Shown piece by piece: positions 32,085 through 48,500 of a stretch of 64,000 bases of DNA. The notes under the pieces are model-generated. The model saw only the letters and a program-made list of their open reading frames with translations. It had not been told where the DNA came from and did no database searches. This DNA comes from Ligustrum vulgare. Its lineage: Eukaryota > Streptophyta > Magnoliopsida > Lamiales > Oleaceae. Location: positions 24,308,513 through 24,372,512 of the forward strand of contig OY743181.1 of assembly GCA_963555705.1 (NCBI GenBank), written 5' to 3'. Made by a program: the position numbers and the translations under genes. Every line of letters begins with the position of its first letter. The stretch's first letter is position 1.

Positions 32085-33650
32085 TATATACTTATTAAAA
32101 TTTGTGATGTTATTTAATTTTTTCACATTCTCTAACTTATCTTGCTTATGTTTACTCGAAAAACAAGGGAAAAAAAAGAGAGAGAAGAAACAACATTTCC
32201 AGCCATTTGAAGGTACATTCTCTGCCTTATATTTCTTTTTCCATCTATAATCCAAAATTAAAAAGTAGAAATTCAGGTTTCGACGGTTTTATCTTTCAAT
32301 GTAAAACTCATAAAAATATTTTTCGTTATCTATTTAGATTCAGTATCTGTACATCAGTTTCTAAAGTACTGTTCCAGTGTACATATTATTGGAGACAGAA
32401 AATAATCTTAGACATTTATTCATACATTCATTCTCTCCTTCATCTATGTAGGCTGGTCATTATCGACATGAACCAACAATTGCTTCTTCATTGATCACCC
32501 ATTTGATGAAGTTATCGAGTTTAGATCATGGTACTACCTCAACTCATCTGTATTTCTAAATAAATTTACTGATCACTACACCAAATAAATTTAACTCTCT
32601 AATTGTTCCCTTTAATAGCCTTTTGATAATAACAGGGACACCATAAAAACTTCCCACCCGTCATGTGGCGGGTGGGGAGTGGCTATCAGGTGAGCCCCAC
32701 CCTACACAGACCCCAATAGCCAATAGGGGGTGACAATTGCCCACAATAGGCACTATTGAGGGCATTTTAAAATTTCTCTTGATAATACATCTCCACATTC
32801 ATGCATGAACATAAACCTTTTATACATAAATAAACATCTTGCAACTCCCCTTCATAAACATATTTCTGCACATCCATTACTATCTTGTTCTTATAATTTT
32901 GCAACTTTTAGATTTTTGTTTAAATATTCCTCATTTGAACCTAGATTACAGTCATATTATTCACTGTTACTGCTCACTTTATTCATGGTTTCACATTGAC
33001 ACATCCATTCTAATATAACCAAACTTGTCCCAATTATTAACTTCCCCTAAAATACTAACTTCCCATTCAAACCAATATTGACATATGCAAGAGTTGCTGA
33101 AGACTTGGGAGAAGTTAAACAAGATTGCATCAATGACACAATATCTTCTACTCACACCGTGGAAGTTATCTCTTCCGACGGAGAACAAGTACAATGATAT
33201 TCGAGACATTCAAGCTTTACTTCTCGTGGTAAATCATTTTTTCTACCTTTTTTTAAGTGCATTGTTCTGCTGAAATTTTCTACACATCAATCCACATTTA
33301 GGACACCAAAATATAGTCTCACTAATGTTCCTTTCATTCCAGCAAAAGTATTTCTTGGTAAAAGCAACGACACAGGTTCAACTTAGAAAAATATATTTCT
33401 GCTGCTAATCTTGCAACAATTGCAACAGAATATATAAAATGCTACAAAAATGGGTTAAACTTACTAGTGCAGGTTTTGTAAATCTCTAAATTCAATTGCA
33501 GTCCCAAGGTAAGTAAAGTGGCCAACTATAGTGTAAAGTTCACTCCCATCAAAATGCATGAGTATCATAGTGATCAAATCATCTATACTCCAAGCAAAAT
33601 AACATTTAATCTCCTTCATTACAGTGATAATTTTCTTTTCCTTCTTGCAG
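32085..33650. other. intergenic DNA with a GC-rich hairpin
   Basis: Mostly AT-rich. Near 32656-32680 ACTTCCCACCCG and CGGGTGGGGAGT form an inverted repeat, embedded in a GC-richer stretch to about 32760 that looks like a small unclassified element. At 33085-33230 one open frame ends near a GTAAAT donor-like site and might be an old exon; the protein is not recognisable. Confidence 0.3.
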
Positions 33651-33765
33651 AGCACGAGTACATGTTCAATTGCAGGATTTAGCTGGAACTATTAACGCAT
33701 CGGCCATGGGGGAGATTACTGAATTTTTTTTACAGTGTCCTGCTCTTAATGGATGTGTGGTTTAA
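33651..33765 (+). pseudogene. possible RPA1-like OB-fold exon fragment
   Basis: Directly after an acceptor-like TTCTTGCAG, the frame reads RARVHVQLQDLAGTINASAM and then GEITEFFLQC before a TAA at 33763. This resembles the C-terminal OB-fold of replication protein A large subunits and Helitron RPA proteins, where a 'V.L.D.TGTI..T.FGE.AE' pattern is typical. No neighbouring exons are certain, so it is probably a stray gene or Helitron fragment. The assignment rests on this short segment only. Confidence 0.35.
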
Positions 33766-34553
33766 AAATGTTTGAAAGGTCAAAAATTGTGGACTTGATT
33801 AAGAATTAATGACTGAGATTGAGTTTGAAAAGTTGTGGTGAAATTTTTGGCCTTACCAAACAAGCTCTTATTCTTAACCATTAACGTCGTATTGGAACCT
33901 CCCTATGCTTCATCATATCAATTACTTAAGTTCATCACTAAACAAACAAGCACATTAAGGCATGCAAACTACCAGTAAAGAATTCTTGTTAAATTCAGAT
34001 TTCAAGTATAATTCATAATAGGTATTCAAATTCGAATAGCTGATGAAGAAAAGAAAAATCTGCTTCATACATTTTATTCTTCAGCAACATATTACTTATT
34101 ATTATGTTCTAAAAATTCTATTTATTCTAATTATCTTACTATATATAGTTGTTATTATATTTTATACTGACCGAGATAATCAAATTCCAATTCTTATAAA
34201 TAAATTATGAAGTAATTCCCATTTTCACATTAAATCTTCATTTTGTAACAACATGAATCGAATTCCCAGAAAAATCCCACATAAATTACATCGTTCACCA
34301 CGCTAATCTGTAGTTCAATATAACAAGAAATAGTTCAGAATAAGAGATCATGTAAAAAAGCAACAAACTTTGGGTTCTTTCATGTACATTTTTGAGGTCT
34401 TGCCTTTCTATTGTAAATCGTTGTTCTGTTACCTAAATTATCCTAACCTATACCAGACACTACATAAGAAAATGTTTGCAGTTATCTGATGAAACTAAAA
34501 AAATTGTGTGGAAGTTGGTTCTTGATTCTGCATCAGTTTTTTTATTGCGGATT
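33766..34553. other. intergenic DNA 3' of the MLKL gene
   Basis: AT-rich, no gene recognised. The last few hundred bases presumably include the 3' UTR of the minus-strand MLKL gene. Confidence 0.4.
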
Positions 34554-37254
34554 CTAGGAGAGCTCGGAATCAGAGACATGACCGGATGTTCTCCATGGCT
34601 TTGGACTCGTTAACAACAGCTGACTTTCGGAATTCATTCTCATACTGCGGCCACGAGGTGTTATTTGTGGAGGCCTTAATGATCTTCCCTTCGGTGTCCC
34701 TGTAAAACAGCCGTCATAATAATGTTATGTTTTTCTTTTTCATTGACTCAATCGTGCTTTCAAAATCTAAATAAATATTCAGAAACTTATGTACTCCATT
34801 GCTTACTCATTTGAACAGAATGTGGTTCTGAGTTAGTATAGTATAGGGATTATTTTTCCTCAATCTCATTTTGAACCGTACATTCTTTCAATAAAATTAT
34901 TTTACACGTAAAACGAAAACTTTTTCCTACTTTTTAATCATACATTCTCCAAAAAAATCACTGTTACAGATCCATTCTTTCAAACGAATACGCCTGGTGC
35001 TGTAGTTGGGCCTTAAGTTTAAATGAATAAGCATAAACCTAAGCATGGTTAACTTGTTAGACAACAAGTAACTTTACATACATCAACTACTGCAGTTTTC
35101 AGACTTGAATTATTTTGAATTTGCAGTAATAATATATATGCCTATACTAGGGATTTTATTGTTTTGTAAGGAGAAAGTTTTGAATATGCGAATCTTGAAT
35201 CAATGCTAGCTAAAACTAGGCAATAACACTTTCAATCACGTGTTTTGCTCCTTCTCTTAGTTCTCACTGCTAGGTGTCTATCCTAACAAAAATTACCAGA
35301 TATAACATGTAAAAGATTTCAAAGTCAATAGATAACCTGGTAGTTTCTTGGCTTTGACGCTTAGCGATTTCTTTGATAATGAAAGTTTCTTGCTTGACAT
35401 GTCGGGAGAGGATATACACTTCTTTACAGTTGGTCTTGGTGATGGTAATGGTAATGCATCGTCTGTTATTACATTATCATCCCCACAGGCTGAAGCTCCA
35501 TCACTTCCTGATTCAGAGGTCTCTCTCTGATTTGTATTCGGTTTTTCCTTCTCTGTCACTCTGTAAGCAAACATCTGAAATGGGATTTGTGATACAGGCA
35601 ACAGATTGGACTTCCCCATATAAGGGAAGCTTCTTATGATCCCGGTCTCAATATCACTGAAATCTACCGGTGGCATTGGTGCGTTTGGCTGGCTGTGTTC
35701 AGGGTTCATGATTAAGAAACGCTTAATGTAACGAAGAATTCTACAAATAGACGAGAAACTCGGCCTTTGATTGGGATCTGAGTGCCAACATTTCTTTGTC
35801 AAGCTTGCTACATATTTAGGTGAATGGAATGGGAAAAGTGGCCTCTCCCCTGCCCTGATGTTTCGGCTCATTTTATCTCCTTGAAGATGGCTATCTTCGA
35901 AAGGGATCTTGCCCGTTAAAAGCTCAAAGCAAATCATCCCAAAGCTGTAAACATCTGACTTCTTGGTGTACTTCAAATTTCCTCCCTCAATGCCCAACTC
36001 TTCTTGCTCTGTTAGCACTTCTGGTGCATACCAAATAAAAGAAAGTTGTCCACTAGGACTTTTGGGGGCTTTTTGTGTGAGACTAATAGAGGATGATAAA
36101 CCAAAACCCGAGACTTTCGCATGTAGATCCCCGTTTTTACTGACATTCCTTGCTTTTATAAGAATATTACAAGGGTTTAAATTTCCGTGATAGATTTTTT
36201 TCGAGTGGAGATATTCCATTCCTCTTGCTATCTGCAGCATAAGATCAACAGCAACTGGAAGTGAAAACGGAATTCGCTTTCTTGGACCACAGAGTTCCTT
36301 AATGTAATTGGATAGATCTCTCTCCATGAGTTCCATTAACAAGAAACATTCTTTCTTTTCCTCGTCCGAAAACCCACAAAGGACGTGCATTATATTCGGA
36401 TGACACAGACTTGATTCCTTAGAAATCTCAGGTATCAGTTCCTTAATGTCCCCAAAAAAGTGTCTTAAAGCGAAGGTTTCACCCAACCACTGAATCTCCT
36501 TATACTGGCTTCCGTTTCCCAAACGTCGTCTCACCTGATAATCCTTGGAACTTACTAAAGTTGCACAAGGTGAAAGTACATCATCCATTGTCTCTGAACC
36601 ATATAAATTCTTCAAAAAAATATCAGCAAGTTTCTGATCATTCTTGGAACTTAATCCACCCAACTTCTTCTTTTCTTGAATCTTCTTGAGTAAAAACCAT
36701 CCATCTTCTTCGCATGCTGAATCTAACCGGTTGCAGAAATCTTGAGAAACCAAATAATGCTTTCCAAATTTCCACTGAAAAAGTCTGGGATCCTTCCAAT
36801 CTTTCTGGTATTTCAACGAATACATAACCTTCTTCTTCTGCATTTCATCTTGATCCAACCCAGATATTTCCCCCGCCATTTCAATTGCTTCAACGACAAC
36901 CGGAAAACAGCACAACAAGTTATGTATATGAAACTCGACGCAGTCCTTATTCCGGTAGAGGGAAATTGCTTTTCCCCACCAATTCTTTGTTTCCAGACAC
37001 TGCCTAATGTACATCTCTCCTCCTTTCAATACCCTCAGAAGCTCCTTTAATGGATGCTCAATAATTTTCCATTTTGTGTTCTTTTCTTCAAATCTCAAAT
37101 TCTGTTTGATTTGTTCTGCAACTGTTTTGTATGCTGAAGTAAAAATATCAACCAATAAACAGCATTGCCTCTGATTAATCTGTATATCATCTTGAAATAT
37201 CATGAGGGCACTTAAACTTCCAATCACCTCTCCAATCTGCCTGAATTGCTCCAT
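34554..37254 (-). CDS. MLKL: plant MLKL-type HeLo-domain pseudokinase
   Basis: Plant homologue of mixed-lineage kinase domain-like protein; in Arabidopsis this family contributes to TNL-triggered immunity. Exons 37254-35337 and 34699-34554 join across a split Gly codon (GT donor at 35336, AG acceptor at 34700-34701), giving 687 aa. Residues 1 to about 150 form the helical HeLo-like bundle (start MEQFRQIGEVIGSL; EFHIHNLLCCFPVVVEAIE). About 240-515 is a kinase fold with a degenerate loop (RLGNGS, 244-249), Arg at the VAIK lysine position (FALRHF), HGN instead of HRD (356-358), GFG instead of DFG (383-385), yet intact YAPEVL and DVYSFG. All three catalytic motifs are lost, so it is a pseudokinase. 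The Ser-rich basic tail in exon 2 ends SDSELS. An earlier 5' UTR intron is possible. Confidence 0.9.
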
Positions 37255-38414
37255 TTTTTTCCCTTTAATTTTATTACATAAATCTGAAAATGAGTATCAC
37301 AAGATTTCTAAATCATATATTATCTGAAATGGTTTTAAATATCAGTATAAAAAAAAAAAAAAAATTAATTAAAAAACTCACCAGGAAAGTATCTCAAATT
37401 TTCCTTGCAACACGGGCAGATAGGAGAAATCCTTATTGAATTGCGCAAATAAATGTATTCATTACATTAAGAATAAAAAATAATGAAGAAGGATTCATCT
37501 AGTCGACTCGAACGAGGCCTATTGTTGTTTTGGACGGCAATGTGAGAATGATTGAGTGCCAAATGATTGCAAAAAAAAAAAAAAAGACATTTGGCAAAGT
37601 CAACTTAAATGGGAACCAAAACTGGTCATAGAGAAAGATCCAAGAGAATTGGAAAATTGGGCTCTCTTGGATGAGTCTAAAAAATTAGCAGGAAATGAAA
37701 TATATAAATACAGAGGGATTGTAGAAAGGTATTGTGACCCAACACGTGGCAGCTTGTTGCCCATTCTTAAGATTTGTTTTGGACGAGGTTCGACTGATAA
37801 GTTAAGAGCATAACATTGTCTAGATACAATATTTAATTACTTTTTTAACAAATGATAAGAATTGCTTATGTAGCATAATTAATGTTAAAATATCTAGCAT
37901 TAATTTAATAATTTTTATTCAATTAAAATATTTTACTCTTTCATTTTTCTTGAAAATTAATAATAATTTGTCACGTATGCACAACGAACATTGTTGCATT
38001 GGAGAAGTTTTTTAATATTAATATTAATGTCTTTGTCACATATACATGATATACATTATCCCATTGAAAATACTTTAACTCTTTCATTCATCAAAATTCG
38101 ATTTAATTGTCTCATTGATAATTGAACTTATGCTCATTGATCACTGAACTTATGCCTATTGTCTCATTAATCATTGAACTTATGTTTATGTCTTCGATGA
38201 TCACTGAATTTTAAAGTGTCGAATTTTGATCACGGAACTTATTGTCCTTGTTTGAATTTCATTAAAGTTTTCTTTTTTGTTTATAGTACTCAATCTTAAT
38301 TATCAATTAAAAGTCAAGCCTACAACATTTAACTTTTCAATCAAATTTCAATCATAAATTCTTTTAAAAATTACTATTTATTTCAAAAAAAACTATTTTT
38401 AAGTAATACCAAAC
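37255..38414. other. upstream region of MLKL and AT-rich DNA
   Basis: The first few hundred bases are presumed 5' UTR/promoter of the minus-strand gene, with a run of A at 37350-37364. An 85-codon frame at 37556-37813 shows no known domain. From about 38095 the phrase 'CACTGAACTTATG' starts to recur, an outlying copy of the foldback repeat that follows. Confidence 0.4.
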
Positions 38415-39195
38415 ACGCTCATTATTTAATTATCTCAATAATCACTGAACTATGTTTACGTTTTTTATTGGTCACTGAACTTTAAAATGTCGAGTTTTGA
38501 TCACTAAATTATGAGTTAATTGTCTCAATAGTCACTGAACTTATATAAATGCCAACTTTTGATTACTAAACTTATCAAAATGACGAATGTTAGTCACTAA
38601 TTTAACTTTTGTAACAGAATTGACGACGTGATAGACGGAATGTACACATAGTGTCACATCACCTTCAATCGACCAATCACAACACATCAAATTACAACGT
38701 AAGAAAGCTTTAAAAAAGTCATCGATTAGTCACTAAACTTTTAAAATGTTTTCGATTGTTCACTAAATATTAAGTTTATCGAGTTTTAATCACTGAACTT
38801 GTAAAAATGATATGAATGACCTGAAAATTTATAAACTCTCTTTCAAATTATCAGTTTTATGCAACAAATCAATGGAGAAAATGATTTTAAAAAATTAGTG
38901 ACCAATCGAAGACTTAATAATTTCTTACTTAACAATTTGGTGTGTCATGATTTGTCAATTGAAGGTGAAAGATATTATGTCTGTCACGTCGTCAGTTCTA
39001 TTACAAAATTTAAGTTAATGACTAACGTCCACCATTTTAAATAAGTTTAGTGATCAAAACTTGACATTTACATAAGTTCAGTGATTATTGTGACAATTAA
39101 CACATAATTTAGTGATTAAACTCGATACTTTAAAGTTCAGTGATCGATCGGAGATATGTGCATAAGTTCAATTAATGATCATTGGGACAATCTCA
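38415..39195. mobile_element. foldback (long inverted repeat) element
   Basis: The left arm (about 38415-38720) contains, in order, TCACTGAACT phrases, AATGTCGAGTTTTGATCACT, a GACGACGTGATAGACGGAA segment and ACCTTCAATCGACCAAT. The right arm (about 38890-39195) has the complements of these in reverse order. The arms are roughly 300 bp with many mismatches, around a short centre. The phrases repeat within each arm, and a further partial copy lies at 38095-38260 and another at 38720-38830. This fits a foldback or MULE-like non-autonomous element. No target duplication was established. Confidence 0.6.
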
Positions 39196-41453
39196 AAATT
39201 TAGATGCGAATGGTCTTCGGTACACCACTCTTGTCTTTGTCACACACATTTTTTTTCAAACTATTTTTCAACCACATATTTTACCTCAAAAATATTAATT
39301 CTAATTTGATAATATTCTTTTATTATCATGATCATCATAAAAGACTATACCTAGATTATTTAAGTTCCATTATGAATTGTAATGATATAATATAGCTGAA
39401 ATCATAGAAGGTATGATCTCAAGGTCCTTACAAACATAACATTATTTGTCTTAAGTTAGTGAATAGAATGTTTATAGCGTAGGAAAAATTAGAGAAAAAT
39501 TGAATTTTTGAGAGAACGTGTAGTTAAAAAAGGTTGAAAATGTGAAAGTGATGTATCCTACAAAAATATGTGATTGAAAATGAATTTTAGAGGAAAGTTG
39601 TATAAAAACTTCTTAACCAAATAAGGGCTTATTTGCAAAATTTGGGTGCGTTTGGCTGCAATTAATAATATTGAGGTTAGTTTTGGCAACGATGGTGGTG
39701 ATGGGACTTGATGGTATTAGTCGCAATGGTGGTACGGATTTGATGTACGGAAGTTGGTGATGCATATCTAGTGATCGAGATGGTTAATGGCAGTCAAGGC
39801 TATCTTGAGAATTTTGGCACTCCATGATTTATTTATTTTTTATCAAAACTCCATGATTATTTATTATATGGCATGTGTGACGACATGTGAGCGAAAAAAG
39901 AAAGGAGAGAGATGAGGTTTCTCGCGCTTTTGGCATTGCAGCTCCAATGGGAGGCTCGCACGACCAACAATTAGCTCAATGATAGAACGCATCCATCAGT
40001 TATCATTTAAACGATCAACTTCTCCCATTATGATATCTAGACTACCTTGTATTTGTTGATAAATGAGTTCTAATTTGTTGGCTATTACTTATCAATTCTT
40101 ATTCTATAATCTGGTTAGATTTTGCAGTTCAAATAATCTTGTACCATGACGTATTTAAAATAGTAGTAATTTTTAAATAAATAAAATGTATGTGTATATA
40201 TTTTTTGAGACCCTAGGCCATTGTCCAGGTGGGCTTGATTTAGGCCAGGATTGACGACAGTAATGATATGGACGCGTTTGATGGTAAAGATGAAAAGAAT
40301 TAGAAAATGAGAACAATCTTCATGAAATTATTTTTCCATGGCACCCTTGAGGAATTCAAATTCCACAAATTCATGAAAAATAACCCATTTTTGAATTAGC
40401 ATGGAAACAAATTACATGAAAAAGTTCGCAATCAAAAACCAAAGTTGAATTTTGCCTAAAAAAACATTTATTTTCTATCTTTTCATGATAATAAAACAGA
40501 CTTTATTGTTTTTACTGGTTCAACAACATTGTTTTTGATCTCGAAATTAATTTGTTATTGTGTATCAATGATGTCCTCGTGAATTTTGCAACTCATAATT
40601 GACGCATGTTGTCCGAGTCTTTTTGAAATTTAAATTCGAAATTCGTGGAGTTATTTTTGGAAAACAATACTAAAAATTGTGGGCATTATATATTAAATAA
40701 AATTTCAATTTCTACTTTCATCATATGCCATGTCATTAAAGCGACTTTTTCATCTGCAAGTATTTTCCGGATAGTATTCTCCTTTTTTAGTTTTTCTTAA
40801 GTGTCAGACTAATTATTTCTGCAATTGGACAGCACAGCACGTGCCCAAGCTTGGCATCATGTGCTTAGACCCGTTTTGAATTTATTTTTAAAACAAAAAA
40901 TTTTAAAAACGAAAGATTGAATTATAGAAGAATTAAACAATCCTCATCTTCTTTACTAGAGTTTCAAAAAACAAAAAATATAAAGATCAAATTAATTTAT
41001 AAATGATTTGATTTATACCTTTTTCTTCACTAGTACAGAAATATAACTGCTTCTTTTGATCTAACCGATGGGTGTATTTATTTTTTGGAAAATCGTGGGT
41101 TTTGAAGAAAATGTGCTATTGAAAAGTGAAAAAGTGACTGTCTATTGAAATTTGTGGTTGAAAATTAATTTGAGAAAAAAGTTGAAAAAATGATTGAGAT
41201 CAAACAAGGGCTTAATCGAAGACAGGTCCATTTTCAAAGAGACGACAATTAACAGAGCATTCATCAATAAATACGAAGGATTCAACAGAATTACATACTA
41301 TCAATTTCAATGACAATTTCCAGCCTTTCCCAATAATGATCCCGTATCAACAGTTCAAAGCATTGTCTTCATTAGAGTTGGGCCGGAAAAAATTCAAAGC
41401 TCGATTCTATATTCGAGGGTCAAGAGAGCAGAAAGAACTTACTGCAAATTATG
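39196..41453. other. AT-rich intergenic DNA
   Basis: No convincing gene. The last portion should contain the 3' UTR of the minus-strand E2 gene. A frame at 41336-41626 on the plus strand is the antisense shadow of the E2 last exon. Confidence 0.4.
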
Positions 41454-44930
<3,477 letters not shown>

Positions 44931-46105
44931 CAAAACAAATCACACCAGAAAACCACAGATCTGTCGGTTTTTTCAAATAAAATGCACAAAAAAAAGAACT
45001 GCTAAAGATAAAAAAGAAGTGAGACAATAATGGAAATGTGTTGTATATATAAAGAAATATGTATATACCGACGAGGGATGTGAATGAGAAAGACTTTGAA
45101 CTTCTTCTTCCTTGGGGTTGAGCTGCTGCCGCTGCTGTTTCTTTGACGTGAATAGACGACTTTGAGAACCCAATGAGAAGTGGGAATACAACAATGCTGG
45201 TTGTACAATTCCTGTTGACAATTTCAACTTCTCGCGAGATTTTGGAATGAAAATATCGTGTGACCTTCCAATTGAAACTAAAAATGTAATGGTTGACCGT
45301 GACTTTCCAATTCAGACTCGACTTTCCTTTTCCATCTGATTTCCATTTTGCTCAAAAAATGGACAACCCAACACCTCTGTGATTACTTCGTCGTCGAGGG
45401 CCCACACCGTCGGAGCTAGTCAGATCTCGAGCACCGAAAAAGAGGAGACCGACATTTTTTGGGTTTGCATAGAATATTTAGAAATCTGTCCGAAAGTCAG
45501 TTTTGTTCCCCTCAACAAATTTCGACGTGTGACCGCCTTGCCACTCTCACCGGAAACCAGCAATGTCGAGCCATGGTATAAGTACATCAATTTTTTCATC
45601 AAGCTTTTGTGTAGGTTCTAGTGACAAGAGGTATTGTGGGATTATTGGCTTAGAACCAAACAAACAATCCCTTAGAAATGATATCTTGTTTAACATAAAT
45701 TTGTGTGGCATTTCGAGAATTACTTAAAGTAATCGAGGGCAAAAATAAAAAAAAGGGCTTACGACCGTTAAAACCAATTGAAAAATAAGTTTTTTGTAGT
45801 TGCATAAATTTGTTAAAATGTTTTTACAAGTGAATTTTGGACTTGGGTATTTTTCTATAAAAGGGTACAACAAGTTTTAAAAGAGGATGGGATTTTTCTC
45901 TAGAAAAGGTTTTCAAGTTTTCTCTCTACAAAAATTGCTTGGGGTTTTTTCTTCAAGAGAGTCAAGAAAAAGTTTATCTTCTTGATTGAGAGTGCATGAT
46001 TTTGTTTTTCTCATTGGTATGGTCATGAGCCTACATTTTCGGTCGGTATCGAATTCATTATTTTGGCGTTCTTGGTATTCTTGATTTTGGAAATCAAGGT
46101 AAAGA
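44931..46105. other. 5' flank of the E2 gene and intergenic DNA
   Basis: Presumed 5' UTR and promoter of the minus-strand E2 up to about 45350. Beyond that the sequence is AT-rich with no recognised gene. The frame at 45379-45621 shows no domain. Confidence 0.35.
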
Positions 46106-46314
46106 TCCTATAGGTATTTTAGGCCAGTAGAAGTAGATAATTTGAAAGGGATTGCAAGTAAGGCCAAGAAAGTATTGGGATGGAATTATGGAAACCCAAA
46201 GTAGGATTTGAGCAGCTTGTGAAAATGATGGTGGATAAAGATATTGAATTGGCTAAAAGAGAGAAGGTTCTAGTTGATGCTGGATATATGGATGCACGAC
46301 AAGAGCTTGATTGA
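46106..46314 (+). pseudogene. GDP-mannose 4,6-dehydratase 3' fragment
   Basis: Resembles the C-terminus of plant GMD (MUR1/GMD1), the enzyme converting GDP-mannose toward GDP-fucose: RYFRPVEVDNLKG, SKAKKVLGW, then after a disruption VGFEQLVKMMVDKDIELAKR and EKVLVDAGYMDA before a TGA at 46312. An apparent 8-bp insertion (a near-duplication of 'ATGGAATT') after VLGW causes a frameshift. Only the last roughly 65 codons are present, without upstream exons, so this is a broken fragment, perhaps from retrocopying or transposon capture. Confidence 0.75.
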
Positions 46315-47480
46315 ATCCATTCAACAAAAGCCTTGAATTTCCTTTTTCAATTGTTGGTACTGCTGCTTTTCATTGAAGAATATTTGGATCATATTCTGTT
46401 AATATTGTTGTTATGTCTGCTGTTTCTACATTAAATTAATAATTTATTGATGATTCCCATAGTATACTTGTTTATCAGCTTGAAAAAATTCCAAGCTTTT
46501 AGAAAGAAATATTTAGAATTTATTCTCTTCTGATACTAGATACATTCGAACTTGAATTTAATAAAATAAAAGTTGGTTTGATGATCACTTTAGTATTAAT
46601 GAATAAATTATGTTGCCAACTGTGTGACATTAAGACTTGTTTTCCTAAAATAAAATTTGGTTGGTCACCCCTTTCCCAAGCCTTGTCGTCGAAGAGCGTG
46701 CAGGTTCGGAGGTGAAAAGTGGCGGAGTCACTATCTTTGCTTAGATGAGAAAGCTTTTGAATTCTAAACAGGAAAATATTATGTAGAAGATAGATCCATT
46801 GCCACCAGATGAGCGAAGGTGAGGAGCGGCGGAGTCCACGGTTTTGAGAACGGAGGCTCAGATTTTTGAATTATCTGCTTCTGTAGGGCACCTCCATACC
46901 AGTTATTTCTTGTACAAACATGGGCAATTCAGTCCTTTTGCTTGGTGATTGTCAACGACCTTGTCAAATGTATTGTACAACCAACATTATTGATGAGCAT
47001 ATGGTATGTCTTTTTGGTTTTCATTTTATTATTATTGTTTTCCACTTGTTAAAGTATTCATCTTTTCTTTAAAGAAAAAAAAAAAAACTAGCCAATCAAT
47101 GCTAATACAAAAAAGAATCATGCTACTAGTGCATAGATTATTACAAATTGGATTACATATATATGATTTAGCAAATATTTATTAACTTACTCATCACATA
47201 ATCTCCAAAATCAACTACAAACTCGACAATATATCAATTGGCAAACAAATCTGGAAACTGTTATGTACAAATAGATTAATTAATACAAAAAATGATATTT
47301 GTACAGAGAAAAAGAGTTGTTGTACTGCATTGATAGAGGGGTACCCCAACAGTATCGGCCCTACGGTACAAACAAGAACTGTTATTCTACAGATATGGTG
47401 AGATAATTGTATGCACAGATATCTATACATGTAGTATTATTGATGCTAATAAGCCTATGTTTGACACATCATGGAGGATA
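46315..47480. other. AT-rich intergenic DNA
   Basis: Nothing recognised apart from low-complexity tracts, such as an A run near 47074-47086. Confidence 0.4.
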
Positions 47481-48500
47481 TTCTGACAAGCGTAAATGTA
47501 AATTAGGCAGGTATGAATGCAAAATAATTGTTTTTTTGTTTCTAAATTATTGTTCCGTTAGAATTCGTGTGTGTGTAGCTATCAGTGTCACAATTATTAT
47601 TTAATTATTGATATCATATCATATATATCTATATTTATATTATTATTATACTATAAAAGTAGAATAATCTGGCAAGTGTGAATGTAAAATGAGGAAGGTG
47701 TAAATGTAAAATCTAGGTGGATGTGAATGTAAAGTAATTATTTTTATATTTCTAAATCATTGTTTTCTAGGAATTTGTATGTATATATATATATATATAT
47801 ATTATATTAATAATTTTTTGAAATAAAATACTGTTTCGATTTAAGTATCATATTTAGTATGATTAAATTATATAGTTAATGTCGTTTATTTTAGTTCTTA
47901 TTCTTTTAGATTTTAGTATTACAATAAATAATTAATATGATGTTATTGTTATTTGTACATTTTGATTATAATTATCATGATAATTTTTTTATATTGAAAC
48001 TAATATTGAATGAATTCAATAATATTTATAGTTACCAGTATTACAATTATTATTTAATTATTGATATTATATCATACTATGTATAAATAAAGGATATTTT
48101 AGCAAGTGTTAATGCAAAATGTAGGCAGATGTGAATGCAAAATCTTGGTAGGTGTTAATACAAAATAATTGTTTTCTATTTCTAAATTATCTTATATTTT
48201 TAATAATTTTTTGGAATAAAAATAATGTTTCGATTAAGTATCATATTTAGTATGATTAAATTATATTATTAATCTCGTTCAGTTTAATTCTTAATTTTTT
48301 TTATTTTAGTATTATGATAAATAATTAATATGATGTTATTGTTATTTGTATATTTTAATTATAATTATCATGATTATTTTTTTAATTATTAATACTAATA
48401 TTGAATGAATTCAGTAAATATTTGTAGATTTCAATATTAAAATTATTATTTAATTACTGTTATTCTTAATATTATACATCATGTGTGTGGCTATTAGTAT
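47481..48500. repeat. tandem repeat, about 420-bp unit
   Basis: Units start near 47482, 47663 and 48085 with 'GGATATTCTGACAAG', 'GAATAATCTGGCAAG' and 'GGATATTTTAGCAAG'. Each continues with several 'GTGAATG(T/C)AAAAT'-type phrases. The second and third units also share 'AAGTATCATATTTAGTATGA' and a further roughly 200 bp. The spacing between the last two is about 422 bp; the first unit lacks the middle. Very AT-rich, no coding capacity. Confidence 0.7.

Noticed and set aside
37556..37813. 85-codon plus ORF
   Set aside because: Starts in a poly-A run, no known domain, no splice context.
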